A stretch of DNA of 64,000 nt from Silanimonas sp. Lineage in GTDB: Bacteria > Pseudomonadota > Gammaproteobacteria > Xanthomonadales > Xanthomonadaceae. Positions within the stretch are counted from its first letter, which is position 1. Each line of letters begins with the position of its first letter. The notes below the pieces were generated by a model, which did no database searches, had not been told where the DNA came from, and was given only the letters and a program-made list of their open reading frames with translations. The position numbers and the translations under genes were made by a program. Below are positions 38,175 to 47,887 of the stretch, piece by piece. Location: the NCBI GenBank assembly GCA_026005095.1, contig BPKK01000004.1, forward strand, positions 124,001-188,000, in the 5' to 3' direction.

Positions 38175-39587
38175 ATGCCCTCCGCCCGCCGTTTCCCGCC
38201 TGCGGCCTGCACCGCGGGCCTGCTCCTCGTCGCCTGCCTGTCCGCCGCCCTGCCCGTCCCGGCCGGGGCGGCTCCCGGCTGCGCCGGCGACGAGGTCCCC
38301 GCCGCCGAGCTGGTGCCCCCGGCCCTGCTCGGTGGCGAGGATTTCCGCGTCGATCCCTGCGCCCGCCTCACCGGCCACATGGCGCGCTTCACCCTGCGCC
38401 CTGCCGGCCCCGGCGCCGAGGCGGTAGAGCCACCGGCCATCGTGGTGGAAAGCATCGATCTCCTGGAACTGCGGGTGCTGGAGATGGAGCTGCTGCGCCG
38501 GCTGCGTGCCATCGGCCGCGCCAGCGCCGCTGGGCAGGCGGCGATGGACTCGCTGCAGCAGACCGGCAGCGCCGTGGGCAGCGTGGTGAGCCGCCCGGTG
38601 GAGAGCGTGGTGGGCCTGCCGGCCGGAGCCCTGCGCTTCTTCGGCCGGCAGGTGGAACGCGCCGGCCGCCAGGTGGCCGACGCCAACGAACGGGCCTGGG
38701 AACACTTCGACAGCCCGCTGCCGCCGGAGACCCGGCTGCGCCCGGAGGTGGAGGAAACCCTGCCTGCCGAACCCGAGCCCTGGTGGCGCCGGGGCAGCGT
38801 CCTTGCCTTCCAACTCGGCAAGCGCTGGCTGGGCTACACCGCGGCCCGCCGCGATCTGGCCCGCCGCCTCGGCACCGACCCCTACACCCGCAACCCCTGG
38901 CTGGATGCCGAGATGGACCGCCTGGCCTGGGCGGCCCTGGTGGGGCGGCGCGGCGCGGGCTTCGGCCTCGGGCAGATCGGCGGGGCCGCCGGCATCGCCC
39001 TGTCGGAGAGCGGCCGCATCCACCGCATGGTCTGGGAGCAGCCGCCCGAGGAAGTGCGGCGCTGGAACGCCCGGCGCCTGGCCCCGCTCGCCTGCTCCCC
39101 CGAGGCCCAGGACGAGTTCTTCGACAACGGCCGCTTCAGCCCCACCCTGCAGACCCAGGCCGTGGATGCCCTGATGGAACTGGTGCCGCAGGCCGGCTGC
39201 GATGTCTTCCTGCAGCTCGCGGCCGGCGTCGAGCGCGAGGCCGAGGCGCGTTACGTGGTCGATCTGCTGCAGCTCCTGGTGGCCGCACGCCCCCGCTTCC
39301 CGGTGCGCTTCGAGCCGGTGGGCAGCGCACTGGTGCTGCGCGACGGTGAGGAACGGCTGTTCCTCGCCCTGCCGGTGGACAGGCTGCAGTGGACGCCGAT
39401 GACCCGGGACTTCTTCGCCCAGCCGGGCTTCGCCAGCACCCCGGACAAGCGCGCCCTGATCGGCCGCGAGGCCAGTCCGGAGGCGCGGGCCGCCCTACTG
39501 GCAGCGGGCTGGAGCGTGTTCGAGCACGCCATCGGGCCGGCGCGCGAGACCAGCGCCGCGCTTGCAGCGCAGCGCAAGGACGGCTGA
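38175..39587 (+). CDS. Secreted protein of unknown function
   Basis: I do not recognise this 470-residue protein. It has a signal peptide (hydrophobic 12-30, likely cut after AGA). A stretch rich in Val, Arg and Gly (SAVGSVVSRPVESVVGLPAGALRFF) lies around residues 134-158. A probable hydrophobic patch, GAGFGLGQIGGAAGIAL, is near 258-274, and the end is a charged C-terminal third. Three cysteine-containing segments (GCAGDE, DPCARL, ACSPEAQ) could form disulphides in the periplasm. It begins three bases after the GNAT gene and is convergent with the response regulator. Confidence 0.75.
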   Translation: MPSARRFPPAACTAGLLLVACLSAALPVPAGAAPGCAGDEVPAAELVPPALLGGEDFRVDPCARLTGHMARFTLRPAGPGAEAVEPPAIVVESIDLLELRVLEMELLRRLRAIGRASAAGQAAMDSLQQTGSAVGSVVSRPVESVVGLPAGALRFFGRQVERAGRQVADANERAWEHFDSPLPPETRLRPEVEETLPAEPEPWWRRGSVLAFQLGKRWLGYTAARRDLARRLGTDPYTRNPWLDAEMDRLAWAALVGRRGAGFGLGQIGGAAGIALSESGRIHRMVWEQPPEEVRRWNARRLAPLACSPEAQDEFFDNGRFSPTLQTQAVDALMELVPQAGCDVFLQLAAGVEREAEARYVVDLLQLLVAARPRFPVRFEPVGSALVLRDGEERLFLALPVDRLQWTPMTRDFFAQPGFASTPDKRALIGREASPEARAALLAAGWSVFEHAIGPARETSAALAAQRKDG

Positions 39588-39597
39588 GGGCGGGGCT

Positions 39598-40329
39598 TCA
39601 GCCCGCCTTGGCCGGCACCTCGTCGGCCTCGTCGCTGCTGGTGCGCACCAGCCGGTAGCCGTGCTGGTAGATGCCCTCCAGCCGCCATTCGCTGTCGCCC
39701 TGCAGGCCAAGGCGCTTGCGCAGCCGGCTGACATAGGTATCGATGCTGCGCGTGGCCACGTTCGGCCCCACCCGCCACACCTGTGAGAGCAGGGTCTCGC
39801 GGCTCACCACCTTGCCACGGCGCTGGAACAAAAAGACCAACAGGTCGAACTCGCGGTCGGTGAGTTCCACCGGCTCGCCATGCAAAGTGAGACGGCGGCG
39901 CTCGAGATCGAAGCCAAAGGGTTCGACCCCGTCGATCATGTGCATCTGGCTCGGCGGCGCGGCCCGGCGCAGGGCGGCATTGATGCGCGCCACCAGTTCG
40001 GCGGCCCTGGCCGGCTTGACGATGTAATCATCGGCCCCGGCCTGCAGCCCGGTGACGATGTCCTCTTCCTGGTCGTTGCCGGTGAGGAAGATCACCGGCA
40101 GCGTGGCATTCGACTGCCGCAGTTCCTTCAACAGTTCCAGCCCGGAGACGCCGGGCAGGTTCCAGTCGAGCAGGAGCAAGTCGATCGACTCCGGTCCCAT
40201 GCGCCGGCGGAAATCCAGCTCGGTGGCATAGTGGAGGCAATCCATGCCCGCGTTCTGGATCATCGTGGCGATGATCTTCGCCTGGGTGGGATCGTCCTCG
40301 ACGAGTCCGATTTGGAGTGTGCGCGACAT
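39598..40329 (-). CDS. OmpR-family response regulator
   Basis: A 243-residue two-component regulator. The receiver domain (1-118) has the acidic pair EDD at 11-13, phospho-acceptor Asp in LLLLDWNLPG near 54, Thr in FLTGND near 83 and Lys in DYIVKPA near 105. The DNA-binding winged helix (about 140-230) includes LTDREFDLLVFLFQRRGKVVSRETLL and SIDTYVSRLRKRLG. No sensor kinase lies nearby, so it is an orphan in this window. A strong AAGGGGA precedes ATG 40329. A 12-base inverted repeat upstream may be an autoregulatory site. Confidence 0.92.
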   Translation of the reverse strand: MSRTLQIGLVEDDPTQAKIIATMIQNAGMDCLHYATELDFRRRMGPESIDLLLLDWNLPGVSGLELLKELRQSNATLPVIFLTGNDQEEDIVTGLQAGADDYIVKPARAAELVARINAALRRAAPPSQMHMIDGVEPFGFDLERRRLTLHGEPVELTDREFDLLVFLFQRRGKVVSRETLLSQVWRVGPNVATRSIDTYVSRLRKRLGLQGDSEWRLEGIYQHGYRLVRTSSDEADEVPAKAG

Positions 40330-40368
40330 GGTCCCCTTGAGGTGGCCGGAGAAGGGCTCCGGCCCGCA

Positions 40369-40403
40369 ACATGTTTGACAAGTGTGAATTGTGTCAAGCA
40401 TGG
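40369..40403 (-). promoter_or_regulatory. Inverted repeat with TTGACA arms upstream of the response regulator
   Basis: Arms ACATGTTTGACA (40369-40380) and TGTCAAGCATGG (40392-40403) pair at 10 of 12 positions across an 11-base centre. The right arm gives a consensus -35, TTGACA, on the minus strand, with a poor -10 (CATGTT) 18 bases on. The site therefore covers the likely regulator promoter. It may be an operator or a promoter-overlapping control site. Confidence 0.5.
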
Positions 40404-40473
40404 CGGCGCAGGGAAAGCCACGGCCCGGAGCGACCCGTGAAGGCCGGCCCGCCCCTCCCCGGCGGCCGGGGGC

Positions 40474-40479
40474 GATAAT
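40474..40479 (+). promoter_or_regulatory. Possible -10 of kbl
   Basis: GATAAT lies 35 bases before the kbl ATG, within a GC- and C-rich tract without a convincing -35. Confidence 0.35.
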
Positions 40480-40514
40480 GCCCCCCCCTTCTGCCACCCA
40501 TTGCCAGCCCGCCG

Positions 40515-41729
40515 ATGCCGACCTCCGCCCCGAGCTACCCCGCCCAAGCCCGCTACGCCGCCGAGCTCGCCGAGATTCAGTCTGCCGGCCTGTTCAAGGC
40601 CGAGCGCATCATCACGAGCCCGCAGTCGGCCGAGATCCGGTTGGCCGACGGGCGCACGGTGCTGAACTTCTGCGCCAACAACTACCTCGGTCTTGCCGAC
40701 CACCCCGACATCATCGCCGCCGCCAAGGCCGCGCTCGACACCCATGGCTTCGGCATGGCCTCGGTGCGCTTCATCTGCGGCACCCAGGACCTGCACAAGG
40801 CGCTGGAGGCGAAGATCGCCCGCTTCTTCGGCACCGAGGACACGATCCTCTACGCCGCCTGCTTCGATGCCAACGGCGGCCTGTTCGAGCCGCTGCTGGG
40901 CGAACAGGACGCCATCGTCTCCGACAGCCTCAACCACGCCTCGATCATCGATGGCGTGCGCCTGTGCAAGGCTCGCCGCTACCGCTACGCCAACTGCGAC
41001 ATGGCCGACCTCGAAAAGCAGCTGCAGCAGGCCCGCGCCGATGGCGTGCGCGACATCCTCATCACCACCGACGGCGTGTTCTCGATGGACGGCTTCATCG
41101 CCCCGCTCGACGAGATCACCACGCTGGCGGCGAAGTACGGCGCCATGGTGCACATCGACGAATGCCACGCGACGGGCTTCCTTGGGCGCTCAGGCCGCGG
41201 CAGCGCCGAGGTGAAGGGCGTGATGGACAGGATCGACATCTTCACCGGCACCCTGGGCAAGGCCATGGGCGGCGCCCTGGGCGGCTTCACCACCGGCCGC
41301 AGGGAAGTGATCGAACTCCTGCGCCAGCGTTCGCGCCCCTACCTCTTCAGCAACTCGCTGCCGCCGCACGTGGTGGCTGCGGGCCTCAAGGCCTTCGACA
41401 TGCTGGACGCCGCTGGCGAGCTGCGCGAGCGCCTCGCTGCCAACACCGCCTATTTCCGCGAGCGCATGACCGCCGCCGGCTTCGAGCTCAAGCCGGGGGC
41501 GCATCCGATCTGCCCGGTGATGCTCTACGACGCGCCACTGGCGCAGCGCTTCGCCGAGCGCCTTCTGGAGGAAGGCATCTACGCCATCGGCTTCTTCTTC
41601 CCGGTGGTGCCCAAGGGCCAGGCCCGCATCCGCACCCAGATGAGCGCCGCGCATACCCGCGAGCACCTCGATCGCGCCATCGCCGCCTTCACCAAGGTCG
41701 GCCGCGAACTCGGCGTCATCAAGGCCTGA
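40515..41729 (+). CDS. kbl: 2-amino-3-ketobutyrate CoA ligase (glycine C-acetyltransferase)
   Basis: Kbl cleaves 2-amino-3-ketobutyrate with CoA to glycine and acetyl-CoA, completing threonine breakdown started by Tdh. It is a PLP enzyme of the alpha-oxoamine synthase family. The PLP lysine lies in [14 protein letters not shown] (about residue 246), the aspartate in [12 protein letters not shown], with [14 protein letters not shown] and [17 protein letters not shown] near the N-terminus. Its 404 residues match the usual length. It is divergent from the response regulator and convergent with the pseudouridine synthase gene. Confidence 0.96.
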   Translation: MPTSAPSYPAQARYAAELAEIQSAGLFKAERIITSPQSAEIRLADGRTVLNFCANNYLGLADHPDIIAAAKAALDTHGFGMASVRFICGTQDLHKALEAKIARFFGTEDTILYAACFDANGGLFEPLLGEQDAIVSDSLNHASIIDGVRLCKARRYRYANCDMADLEKQLQQARADGVRDILITTDGVFSMDGFIAPLDEITTLAAKYGAMVHIDECHATGFLGRSGRGSAEVKGVMDRIDIFTGTLGKAMGGALGGFTTGRREVIELLRQRSRPYLFSNSLPPHVVAAGLKAFDMLDAAGELRERLAANTAYFRERMTAAGFELKPGAHPICPVMLYDAPLAQRFAERLLEEGIYAIGFFFPVVPKGQARIRTQMSAAHTREHLDRAIAAFTKVGRELGVIKA

Positions 41730-41731
41730 GA

Positions 41732-41748
41732 CCGGGCGGCGCGCCCGG
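41732..41748. terminator. Hairpin between convergent kbl and pseudouridine synthase genes
   Basis: CCGGGC and GCCCGG enclose a 5-base loop in the 20-base gap between the two stop codons. It lacks a T tract on either strand, so it is only a candidate shared terminator. Confidence 0.35.
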
Positions 41749-41749
41749 C

Positions 41750-42490
41750 TCAGCCGCGCAGCGCCGCCACCTCGCAGGCCTCGAGGTACCGCCACGCTCC
41801 CTTCGGCAACGGGCCGAGCGCGAGCCCGCCGATCGCCACCCGCACGAGGCGGCGCACCGGGAAGCCCGCCGCTGCGGCAAGGCGGCGGATCTGCCGGTTG
41901 CGCCCCTCGTCCAGCACCACCTCCAGCCAGGCCGTCCTGCCGCCGCTGCGCAACAGGCGCACCGACTTGGCCGAGAGCCGCTCGCCGCGGTCCTCGAGAC
42001 CGTCCTGCATGGCGGTCAATGCGGCCTCGTCCGGCACCCCCGCCACCTGCACGTGGTAGGTCTTGTCCGGCCCGCGGCAAGGATCGGTGATGGCGGCGGC
42101 CCAGCCGGGGTCATTGGTGAATAGCAGCAGGCCCTCGCTGGCCTGGTCGAGGCGCCCCACCGGAGCCACCCAGGGCAGGCCGGCGCCCTCGAAGCAGCGG
42201 TACACCGTCTCCCGCCCCCGCTCGTCATCGGCCGAGGTGATCAGGCCGCGCGGCTTGTTGAGTGCAAGGTAGACCCGCTCGGCGGCGGCCAGCGGCCGGC
42301 CATCCACGGCCACGGCGTCCAGACCGGCACGCACCGGATGCTCCGGGTCGCGCACCACCCGCCCGTTCACGCTCACCCGGCCCGCGCGCACCCAGGCGGC
42401 GGCCACCGTGCGGGAGGCCAGCCCCGCCTTCGAGAGCACCCGCGCCAGGCCATGGCGGGGCGGCAGCGGAGAGAAGGCATGGGCAGGCAT
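41750..42490 (-). CDS. RsuA/RluB/RluE-family rRNA pseudouridine synthase
   Basis: Isomerises a specific uridine in rRNA. The 246-residue product has an N-terminal S4 RNA-binding domain (LARVLSKAGLASRTVAAAWVRAGRVSVNGR, about residues 15-44). The catalytic segment APVGRLDQASEGLLLFTND includes the invariant aspartate of GRLD, and EGRNRQIRRLAAAAGFPVRRLVR is typical of the RsuA family. Which rRNA position it modifies cannot be decided from sequence alone. The start ATG lacks a good Shine-Dalgarno. Confidence 0.9.
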   Translation of the reverse strand: MPAHAFSPLPPRHGLARVLSKAGLASRTVAAAWVRAGRVSVNGRVVRDPEHPVRAGLDAVAVDGRPLAAAERVYLALNKPRGLITSADDERGRETVYRCFEGAGLPWVAPVGRLDQASEGLLLFTNDPGWAAAITDPCRGPDKTYHVQVAGVPDEAALTAMQDGLEDRGERLSAKSVRLLRSGGRTAWLEVVLDEGRNRQIRRLAAAAGFPVRRLVRVAIGGLALGPLPKGAWRYLEACEVAALRG

Positions 42491-42523
42491 GCCGGCATGA
42501 TCCGAAAACCCCCGCAGCTTGGC

Positions 42524-42529
42524 TACGCT
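42524..42529 (+). promoter_or_regulatory. Possible -10 of the OsmC gene
   Basis: GGCTACGCT contains TACGCT, 29 bases before ATG 42559. A GAGG follows in the leader. No -35 is evident. Confidence 0.35.
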
Positions 42530-42558
42530 GTGACACCCCCACCCACCCGAGGCCTGCC

Positions 42559-43008
42559 ATGTCGGAACATACCGCCACCCTTGCCTGGACCCGCGGCGAT
42601 ACGGCGTTCACCTATGAAACCTATTCCCGCGATCACCGCCTGGTGTTCGAGAACGGCCTGGAGACCCTGGCCTCCTCGGCCCCGGCCTATGCCGGCAACC
42701 CCAAGGCCCTGAATCCGGAAACCCTGCTGGTCGGGGCCCTGGCCTCCTGCCACATGCTCACCTTCCTCGCCGTGTGCGCGAAGCGCGGCTACGTGGTCGA
42801 CCGCTACGAGGACAGCGCGAGCGGCCGGCTGGACAAGAACGCCGAAGGGCGGATGGCCATCACCCACATCACCCTGCGGCCCAAGGTGGCCTTCTCCGGT
42901 GAGAAGCAGCCCACGGCCGAGGAGCTGGAACGGCTGCACGAGCGGGCGCACGCCAACTGCTTCATCGCCAACTCCGTGCAGGCCGAGGTCGAGGTGCTGC
43001 CCGGCTGA
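42559..43008 (+). CDS. OsmC-family peroxiredoxin-like protein
   Basis: A 149-residue OsmC/Ohr-type protein expected to reduce organic hydroperoxides. Both redox cysteines are visible: Cys64 in GALASCHMLTFL and Cys134 in AHANCFIANSV. The helix between them is typical of the OsmC rather than the Ohr subgroup. It is transcribed in the same direction as the downstream lipid operon, which has its own -10, so a shared role in lipid peroxide defence is possible but unproven. Confidence 0.87.
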   Translation: MSEHTATLAWTRGDTAFTYETYSRDHRLVFENGLETLASSAPAYAGNPKALNPETLLVGALASCHMLTFLAVCAKRGYVVDRYEDSASGRLDKNAEGRMAITHITLRPKVAFSGEKQPTAEELERLHERAHANCFIANSVQAEVEVLPG

Positions 43009-43050
43009 GCCGAGCCGCCCGATTCACCGGCTTCTCACCGCCGCCCCGCG

Positions 43051-43056
43051 TAGAGT
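43051..43056 (+). promoter_or_regulatory. Putative -10 of the membrane-lipid operon (leaderless)
   Basis: GCGTAGAGT contains TAGAGT, ending six bases before ATG 43063. It is the only recognisable promoter ahead of the seven coupled genes that follow. A -35 is not obvious. Confidence 0.45.
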
Positions 43057-43062
43057 CGCGCC

Positions 43063-44015
<953 letters not shown>

Positions 44016-44019
<4 letters not shown>

Positions 44020-45257
44020 GGGTCGCCATCGTCGGCAGCGGCATCGCTGGCCTGTCCGCCGCCTGGCTGCTCTCCCGCCAGCACGAGGTGGTGCTGTTCG
44101 AGGCCGAGGCGCGGCTGGGCGGCCATACCCATACCCACGAGGTGGAGCAGGCCGGGAAGCGCTATCGCGTGGACACCGGCTTCATCGTCCATAACCCGCA
44201 CAATTACCCGCTGCTCACGCGTCTGTTCGATGAACTCGGCGTGGCCTCGCAGGACACCACCATGAGCTTCGGCGTGCAGGTGGAAGCCACCGGGCTGGAA
44301 TACAACGCCACCCGTCTCGATACCCTGTTCTGCCAGCGCCGCAACCTGTTCTCGCCCCGCTTCCTCGGCATGGTGCGCGACATCCTGCGCTTCTACCGCG
44401 AGGCCGGCGCTCTGCTGCGCGAACCCGGTCCCGGCCCCTCGCTCGGCGACTACCTCGAACAGAACCGCTACTCCGCCCTGTTCCGCGAGGCCCATCTGAT
44501 CCCGATGGCCTCGGCCCTATGGTCCTCGCCCTCGGCGAAGATCCTCGAGTTCCCGGCGAAATACCTCGTGCGCTTCATGGACCACCACCGCATGCTGCAG
44601 GTGGAGGGCCGGCCGCAGTGGAAGGTGGTGAAAGGCGGCTCGGCGAGCTATATCGAGGCGATGAAGGCACGCTGGACGGTGGAGGCGCGGCTGGCCTGCC
44701 CGGTACAGCGCGTCACCCGCGGCGAGGACGGCGTGGGGGTGAAGCACGTGGCTGGCGAGGATCGCTTCGATGCCATCGTCATCGCCACCCACAGCGACCA
44801 GGCGCTGGCCCTGCTAGGTGATGCCGATGCCCTCGAGCACGAGGTGCTGGGCGCCATCCCCTACCAGCGCAACGAGGTGGTGCTGCACACCGACCGCCGC
44901 CTGCTGCCCCGGAACCGCAAGGCCTGGGCGGCCTGGAACGCCTTCGTGCCGGCCGAGCCCGAGGCGGAATGCAGCGTGAGCTACTGCATGAACCTGCTGC
45001 AGGGCCTCGATTCGCCCGAACCCTTCGTGGTCACGCTGAACCGCTCGGCGGCCATCGATCCGTCCAGGGTGCTGGCACGCATGGTCTACCACCACCCGGT
45101 CTACACCCACGCCAGCGTCGCGGCCCAGGCCCGGGTGGGCGAGATCAATGGCCGCCGCCATACCTGGTTCGCCGGCGCCTGGCAGGGCTTCGGCTTCCAC
45201 GAGGACGGCATGCGCGCCGGCGTGGCCGCCGCCGCCGGCCTCGGGGTGGCCTGGTGA
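44016..45257 (+). CDS. FAD-dependent oxidoreductase (amine-oxidase-like, CFA-operon type)
   Basis: A 413-residue flavoprotein with the dinucleotide-binding motif [15 protein letters not shown] (GxGxxG at 7-12), [11 protein letters not shown] and a C-terminal FAD contact [15 protein letters not shown]. This group is regularly encoded next to CFA synthases and DUF1365 proteins. In Rhodobacter a related gene is part of the singlet-oxygen response. Here it may act on an acyl chain bound to phospholipid, which is inference. The start is GTG 44016, embedded in the desaturase stop (GTGA). It overlaps the DUF1365 gene by four bases. Confidence 0.9.
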
Positions 45258-46057
45258 GCCCCGGCGACGAACGCCGGGCGCCCGCAGGCGAAGCCCTGCG
45301 GAGCGCCGTCTACGAAGGCTGGGTGCGGCACCGGCGCTTTTCGCCGGCCGCGCACCAGTTCCGCTACCGGCTCTTCCAGCCCTTCCTCGACCTTTCCGAA
45401 CTCGACCGGGTGTTCCAGGGGCGCTGGCTGTGGTCGGTGGGCCGCCGCAATCTCGCCGAGTTCCGCCGCAGCGACTACTTCGGCGACCCCGCCCTGCCCC
45501 TCGAGTCCGCCGTGCGCCAGCGCGTGGAAGCGGAACTGGGCCGCCCAGCGCCGGGGCCGATCCGCCTGCTCACCCACCTGCGCTACTTCGGCTACGTGCA
45601 GAACCCAGTGAGCTTCTACTACGGCTATCGCGAGGACGGCGAAACCCTCGACTGGGTGCTTGCCGAGATCACCAACACGCCCTGGGGTCAGCGCCATGCC
45701 TACCTGCTGCCGGTGGAGCGGGCCGAGGCACGCGGCCGCAGCCTGCACTTCGGCTTCGACAAGGCCTTCCACGTCTCGCCCTTCCTGCCGATGGACCGGC
45801 GCTATCACTGGGTGTTCACCCCGCCCGGGGCGGACCTGCACGTGCACATGGAGGTGCTCGCCGGCGAAGCGCGCGAGTTCGACGCCACGCTCACCCTGGA
45901 GCGCCGTCCGCTGCAGGGCAACACGCTGGCTTCATGCCTCGCCCGGTATCCCTTCATGACCGCCAAAGTCCTCGCCGGCATCTACTGGCAGGCGCTCCGC
46001 CTCACCCTCAAGCGCGTGCCGTTCCACCCCCACCCCGACCCTGCCGCCCGCCTCTGA
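45254..46057 (+). CDS. DUF1365 family protein
   Basis: A 267-residue DUF1365 protein. Conserved text includes [62 protein letters not shown] and [19 protein letters not shown]. The family has no proven chemistry but is nearly always found with the FAD protein upstream and the CFA synthase downstream, so it probably acts in the same lipid pathway. It starts at GTG 45254 within the previous stop codon (GTGA). The CFA gene follows after four bases. Confidence 0.9.
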   Translation: MSPGDERRAPAGEALRSAVYEGWVRHRRFSPAAHQFRYRLFQPFLDLSELDRVFQGRWLWSVGRRNLAEFRRSDYFGDPALPLESAVRQRVEAELGRPAPGPIRLLTHLRYFGYVQNPVSFYYGYREDGETLDWVLAEITNTPWGQRHAYLLPVERAEARGRSLHFGFDKAFHVSPFLPMDRRYHWVFTPPGADLHVHMEVLAGEAREFDATLTLERRPLQGNTLASCLARYPFMTAKVLAGIYWQALRLTLKRVPFHPHPDPAARL

Positions 46058-46061
46058 GCCC

Positions 46062-47342
46062 ATGAGCCTGCCCGCCGACGTCCTGCCGACCGATACCGCC
46101 CCCGTGTCCGCCAGCCAGCGCTGGCTGCGCGCCCGCCTGCTCGAGCGCCTGGCGCCGATCCGCCACGGCCAGCTGGTGATCGAGGACGCGCTGGGCACGG
46201 TGCGCCTCGGTGAAGCCGAGCCGGCCGCCGGGGCCCCGGTGGCCTGCCTACAGGTGCAGGACCTCGAGACCTATGCCCGCATCGCCACCGGCGGCTCGGT
46301 GGGCGCGGCCGAGGCCTACATGGACGGGCTCTGGCGTTGCGCCGAACTCGTCGACCTGGTGCGCCTGCTGGTGCTCAACCGCGATCTCCTGGACGCCATG
46401 GAAGGCGGCACCGCCCGCCTCGGCGGCTGGCTGATGAAGGGCCTGCACGCCCTGCGCCGCAATACCCGGGCCGGGGCGCGGAAGAACATCGCCGCCCACT
46501 ACGACCTCGGCAATGCGCTGTTCCGGCTCTTCCTCTGCGAGGAGCTGATGTACTCCTCGGCGATCTTCGCCACGCCCGACGAATCCCTCGAAACCGCCTC
46601 CCGGCGCAAGCTCGAGCGCATCGGCCGCAAGCTCGACCTCAAGCCCACCGACCACCTGGTCGAGATCGGCACCGGCTGGGGCGGCATGGCCCTGTATGCC
46701 GCACGCCGCTTCGGCTGCCGGGTCACCACCACCACCATTTCGAAGGAGCAGCATGCACTCGCCACCGAGCGGGTGGCGCAGGCCGGGCTCTCCGACCGCG
46801 TGACCGTGCTGCTCGAGGACTACCGCGATCTTTCCGGCACCTACGACAAGCTGGTGTCGATCGAGATGATCGAGGCCATCGGTCACCAGTACCTCGACAC
46901 CTACATGGCGAAGTGCGCCTCGCTGCTGAAGCCCGACGGCCTCGCCCTCATCCAGGCCATCACCATCGAGGACCATCGCTACCCGCAGGCCCTACGCTCG
47001 GTGGACTTCATCAAGCGCCACATCTTCCCGGGCAGCTTCATCCCCTCGATCAGCGCCATCACCGGCGCCATGGCGCGCACCACCGACCTGCGTCTCGTCT
47101 CACAGGAGGATTTCGGGCCGAGCTACGCGCTCACCCTGCGCCACTGGCGCGAACGCTTCCTCGCCCGCCTCCCCGAGGTGCGCGCCCTCGGCTACGACGA
47201 GCGCTTCATCCGCATGTGGGAGTTCTACCTCGCCTACTGCGAAGGCGGTTTCCTCGAGCGCTCGATCGGCGTCTCGCAGCTGCTCTTCGCCCGGCCACTG
47301 AACCGCCGCGAGCCTTGGCTCCCCGCTCCCGAGGCCGCCTGA
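46062..47342 (+). CDS. cfa: Cyclopropane-fatty-acyl-phospholipid synthase (first copy)
   Basis: A 426-residue CFA synthase-family methyltransferase that transfers a methyl group from S-adenosylmethionine to the double bond of phospholipid-bound acyl chains. It shows an N-terminal lipid-binding domain (1-125), then AHYDLGNALFRLFL, the SAM loop EIGTGWGGMALYAARR (about 199-214), TISKEQHALA, IEMIEAIGHQYLDTYM and FIKRHIFPGSFIPS. At the position of E. coli Cys139 it has serine (YSSAIF). It overlaps the DUF2878 gene by one base (TGATG). The product could be a cyclopropane or a methyl-branched chain. Confidence 0.92.
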   Translation: MSLPADVLPTDTAPVSASQRWLRARLLERLAPIRHGQLVIEDALGTVRLGEAEPAAGAPVACLQVQDLETYARIATGGSVGAAEAYMDGLWRCAELVDLVRLLVLNRDLLDAMEGGTARLGGWLMKGLHALRRNTRAGARKNIAAHYDLGNALFRLFLCEELMYSSAIFATPDESLETASRRKLERIGRKLDLKPTDHLVEIGTGWGGMALYAARRFGCRVTTTTISKEQHALATERVAQAGLSDRVTVLLEDYRDLSGTYDKLVSIEMIEAIGHQYLDTYMAKCASLLKPDGLALIQAITIEDHRYPQALRSVDFIKRHIFPGSFIPSISAITGAMARTTDLRLVSQEDFGPSYALTLRHWRERFLARLPEVRALGYDERFIRMWEFYLAYCEGGFLERSIGVSQLLFARPLNRREPWLPAPEAA

Positions 47343-47887
47343 TGGCCCTTGGGTTCCGCATCGTCAATCTGCTCGGCTTCCAGGCAGTCTGGTTCGCCAG
47401 CGTGTTCGGCGCCGGCAGCGGCCGGCCCTGGCTCGGACCACTCGTGGCATCCGTTTTCGTGATCGCCCACCTCGCCGCCAGCCCCGACCGCCGCGGCGAT
47501 CTGCGCCTGCTGGCACTGGCCCTCGCCCTAGGAGCGCTGGTCGATTCCCTGTTCGCCGCCAGTGGCCTTCTGCGCTATGCCGGCGCTTGGCCCTCGGAAG
47601 CGCTGGCCCCGGGCTGGATCCTCGCCATGTGGGCCGGCTTCGCCCTCACCCTCCACCATTCCATGGCCTTCCTGCGCGGCCGCCCCGTCGCCGCCGCCGT
47701 CTTCGGTCTCGTCGGTGGCCCCCTGGCGTACTGGGCCGCCCAGCGCGGCTTCGACGCCGTGGCCTTCGAGGCCGGCACCGCCCCGGCGCTGGCCCTCATC
47801 GGCCTTGGCTGGGCGCTCGTCCTGCCCCTGCTCTACGCCGCCGGCGCCCGCACCCCGCCCCCCCGGACCCGTGAGGCTGCGGCATGA
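47342..47887 (+). CDS. DUF2878 family membrane protein
   Basis: A 181-residue protein with about five or six hydrophobic helices over nearly its whole length, matching DUF2878 (IVNLLGFQAVWFASVFGA at the start, LTLHHSMAFLRGRP in the middle). The role is unknown. Members occur in CFA/DUF1365 clusters, suggesting a membrane accessory for the lipid pathway. Its ATG overlaps the cfa stop and its end overlaps the DUF1295 gene by four bases, so translation is probably coupled. Confidence 0.82.
   Translation: MALGFRIVNLLGFQAVWFASVFGAGSGRPWLGPLVASVFVIAHLAASPDRRGDLRLLALALALGALVDSLFAASGLLRYAGAWPSEALAPGWILAMWAGFALTLHHSMAFLRGRPVAAAVFGLVGGPLAYWAAQRGFDAVAFEAGTAPALALIGLGWALVLPLLYAAGARTPPPRTREAAA

Noticed and set aside
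42497-42502. Leaderless -10 (GATCAT) for the pseudouridine synthase gene
   Set aside because: The six-base spacing is right, but the hexamer lacks the initial T and its two key matches could be chance.
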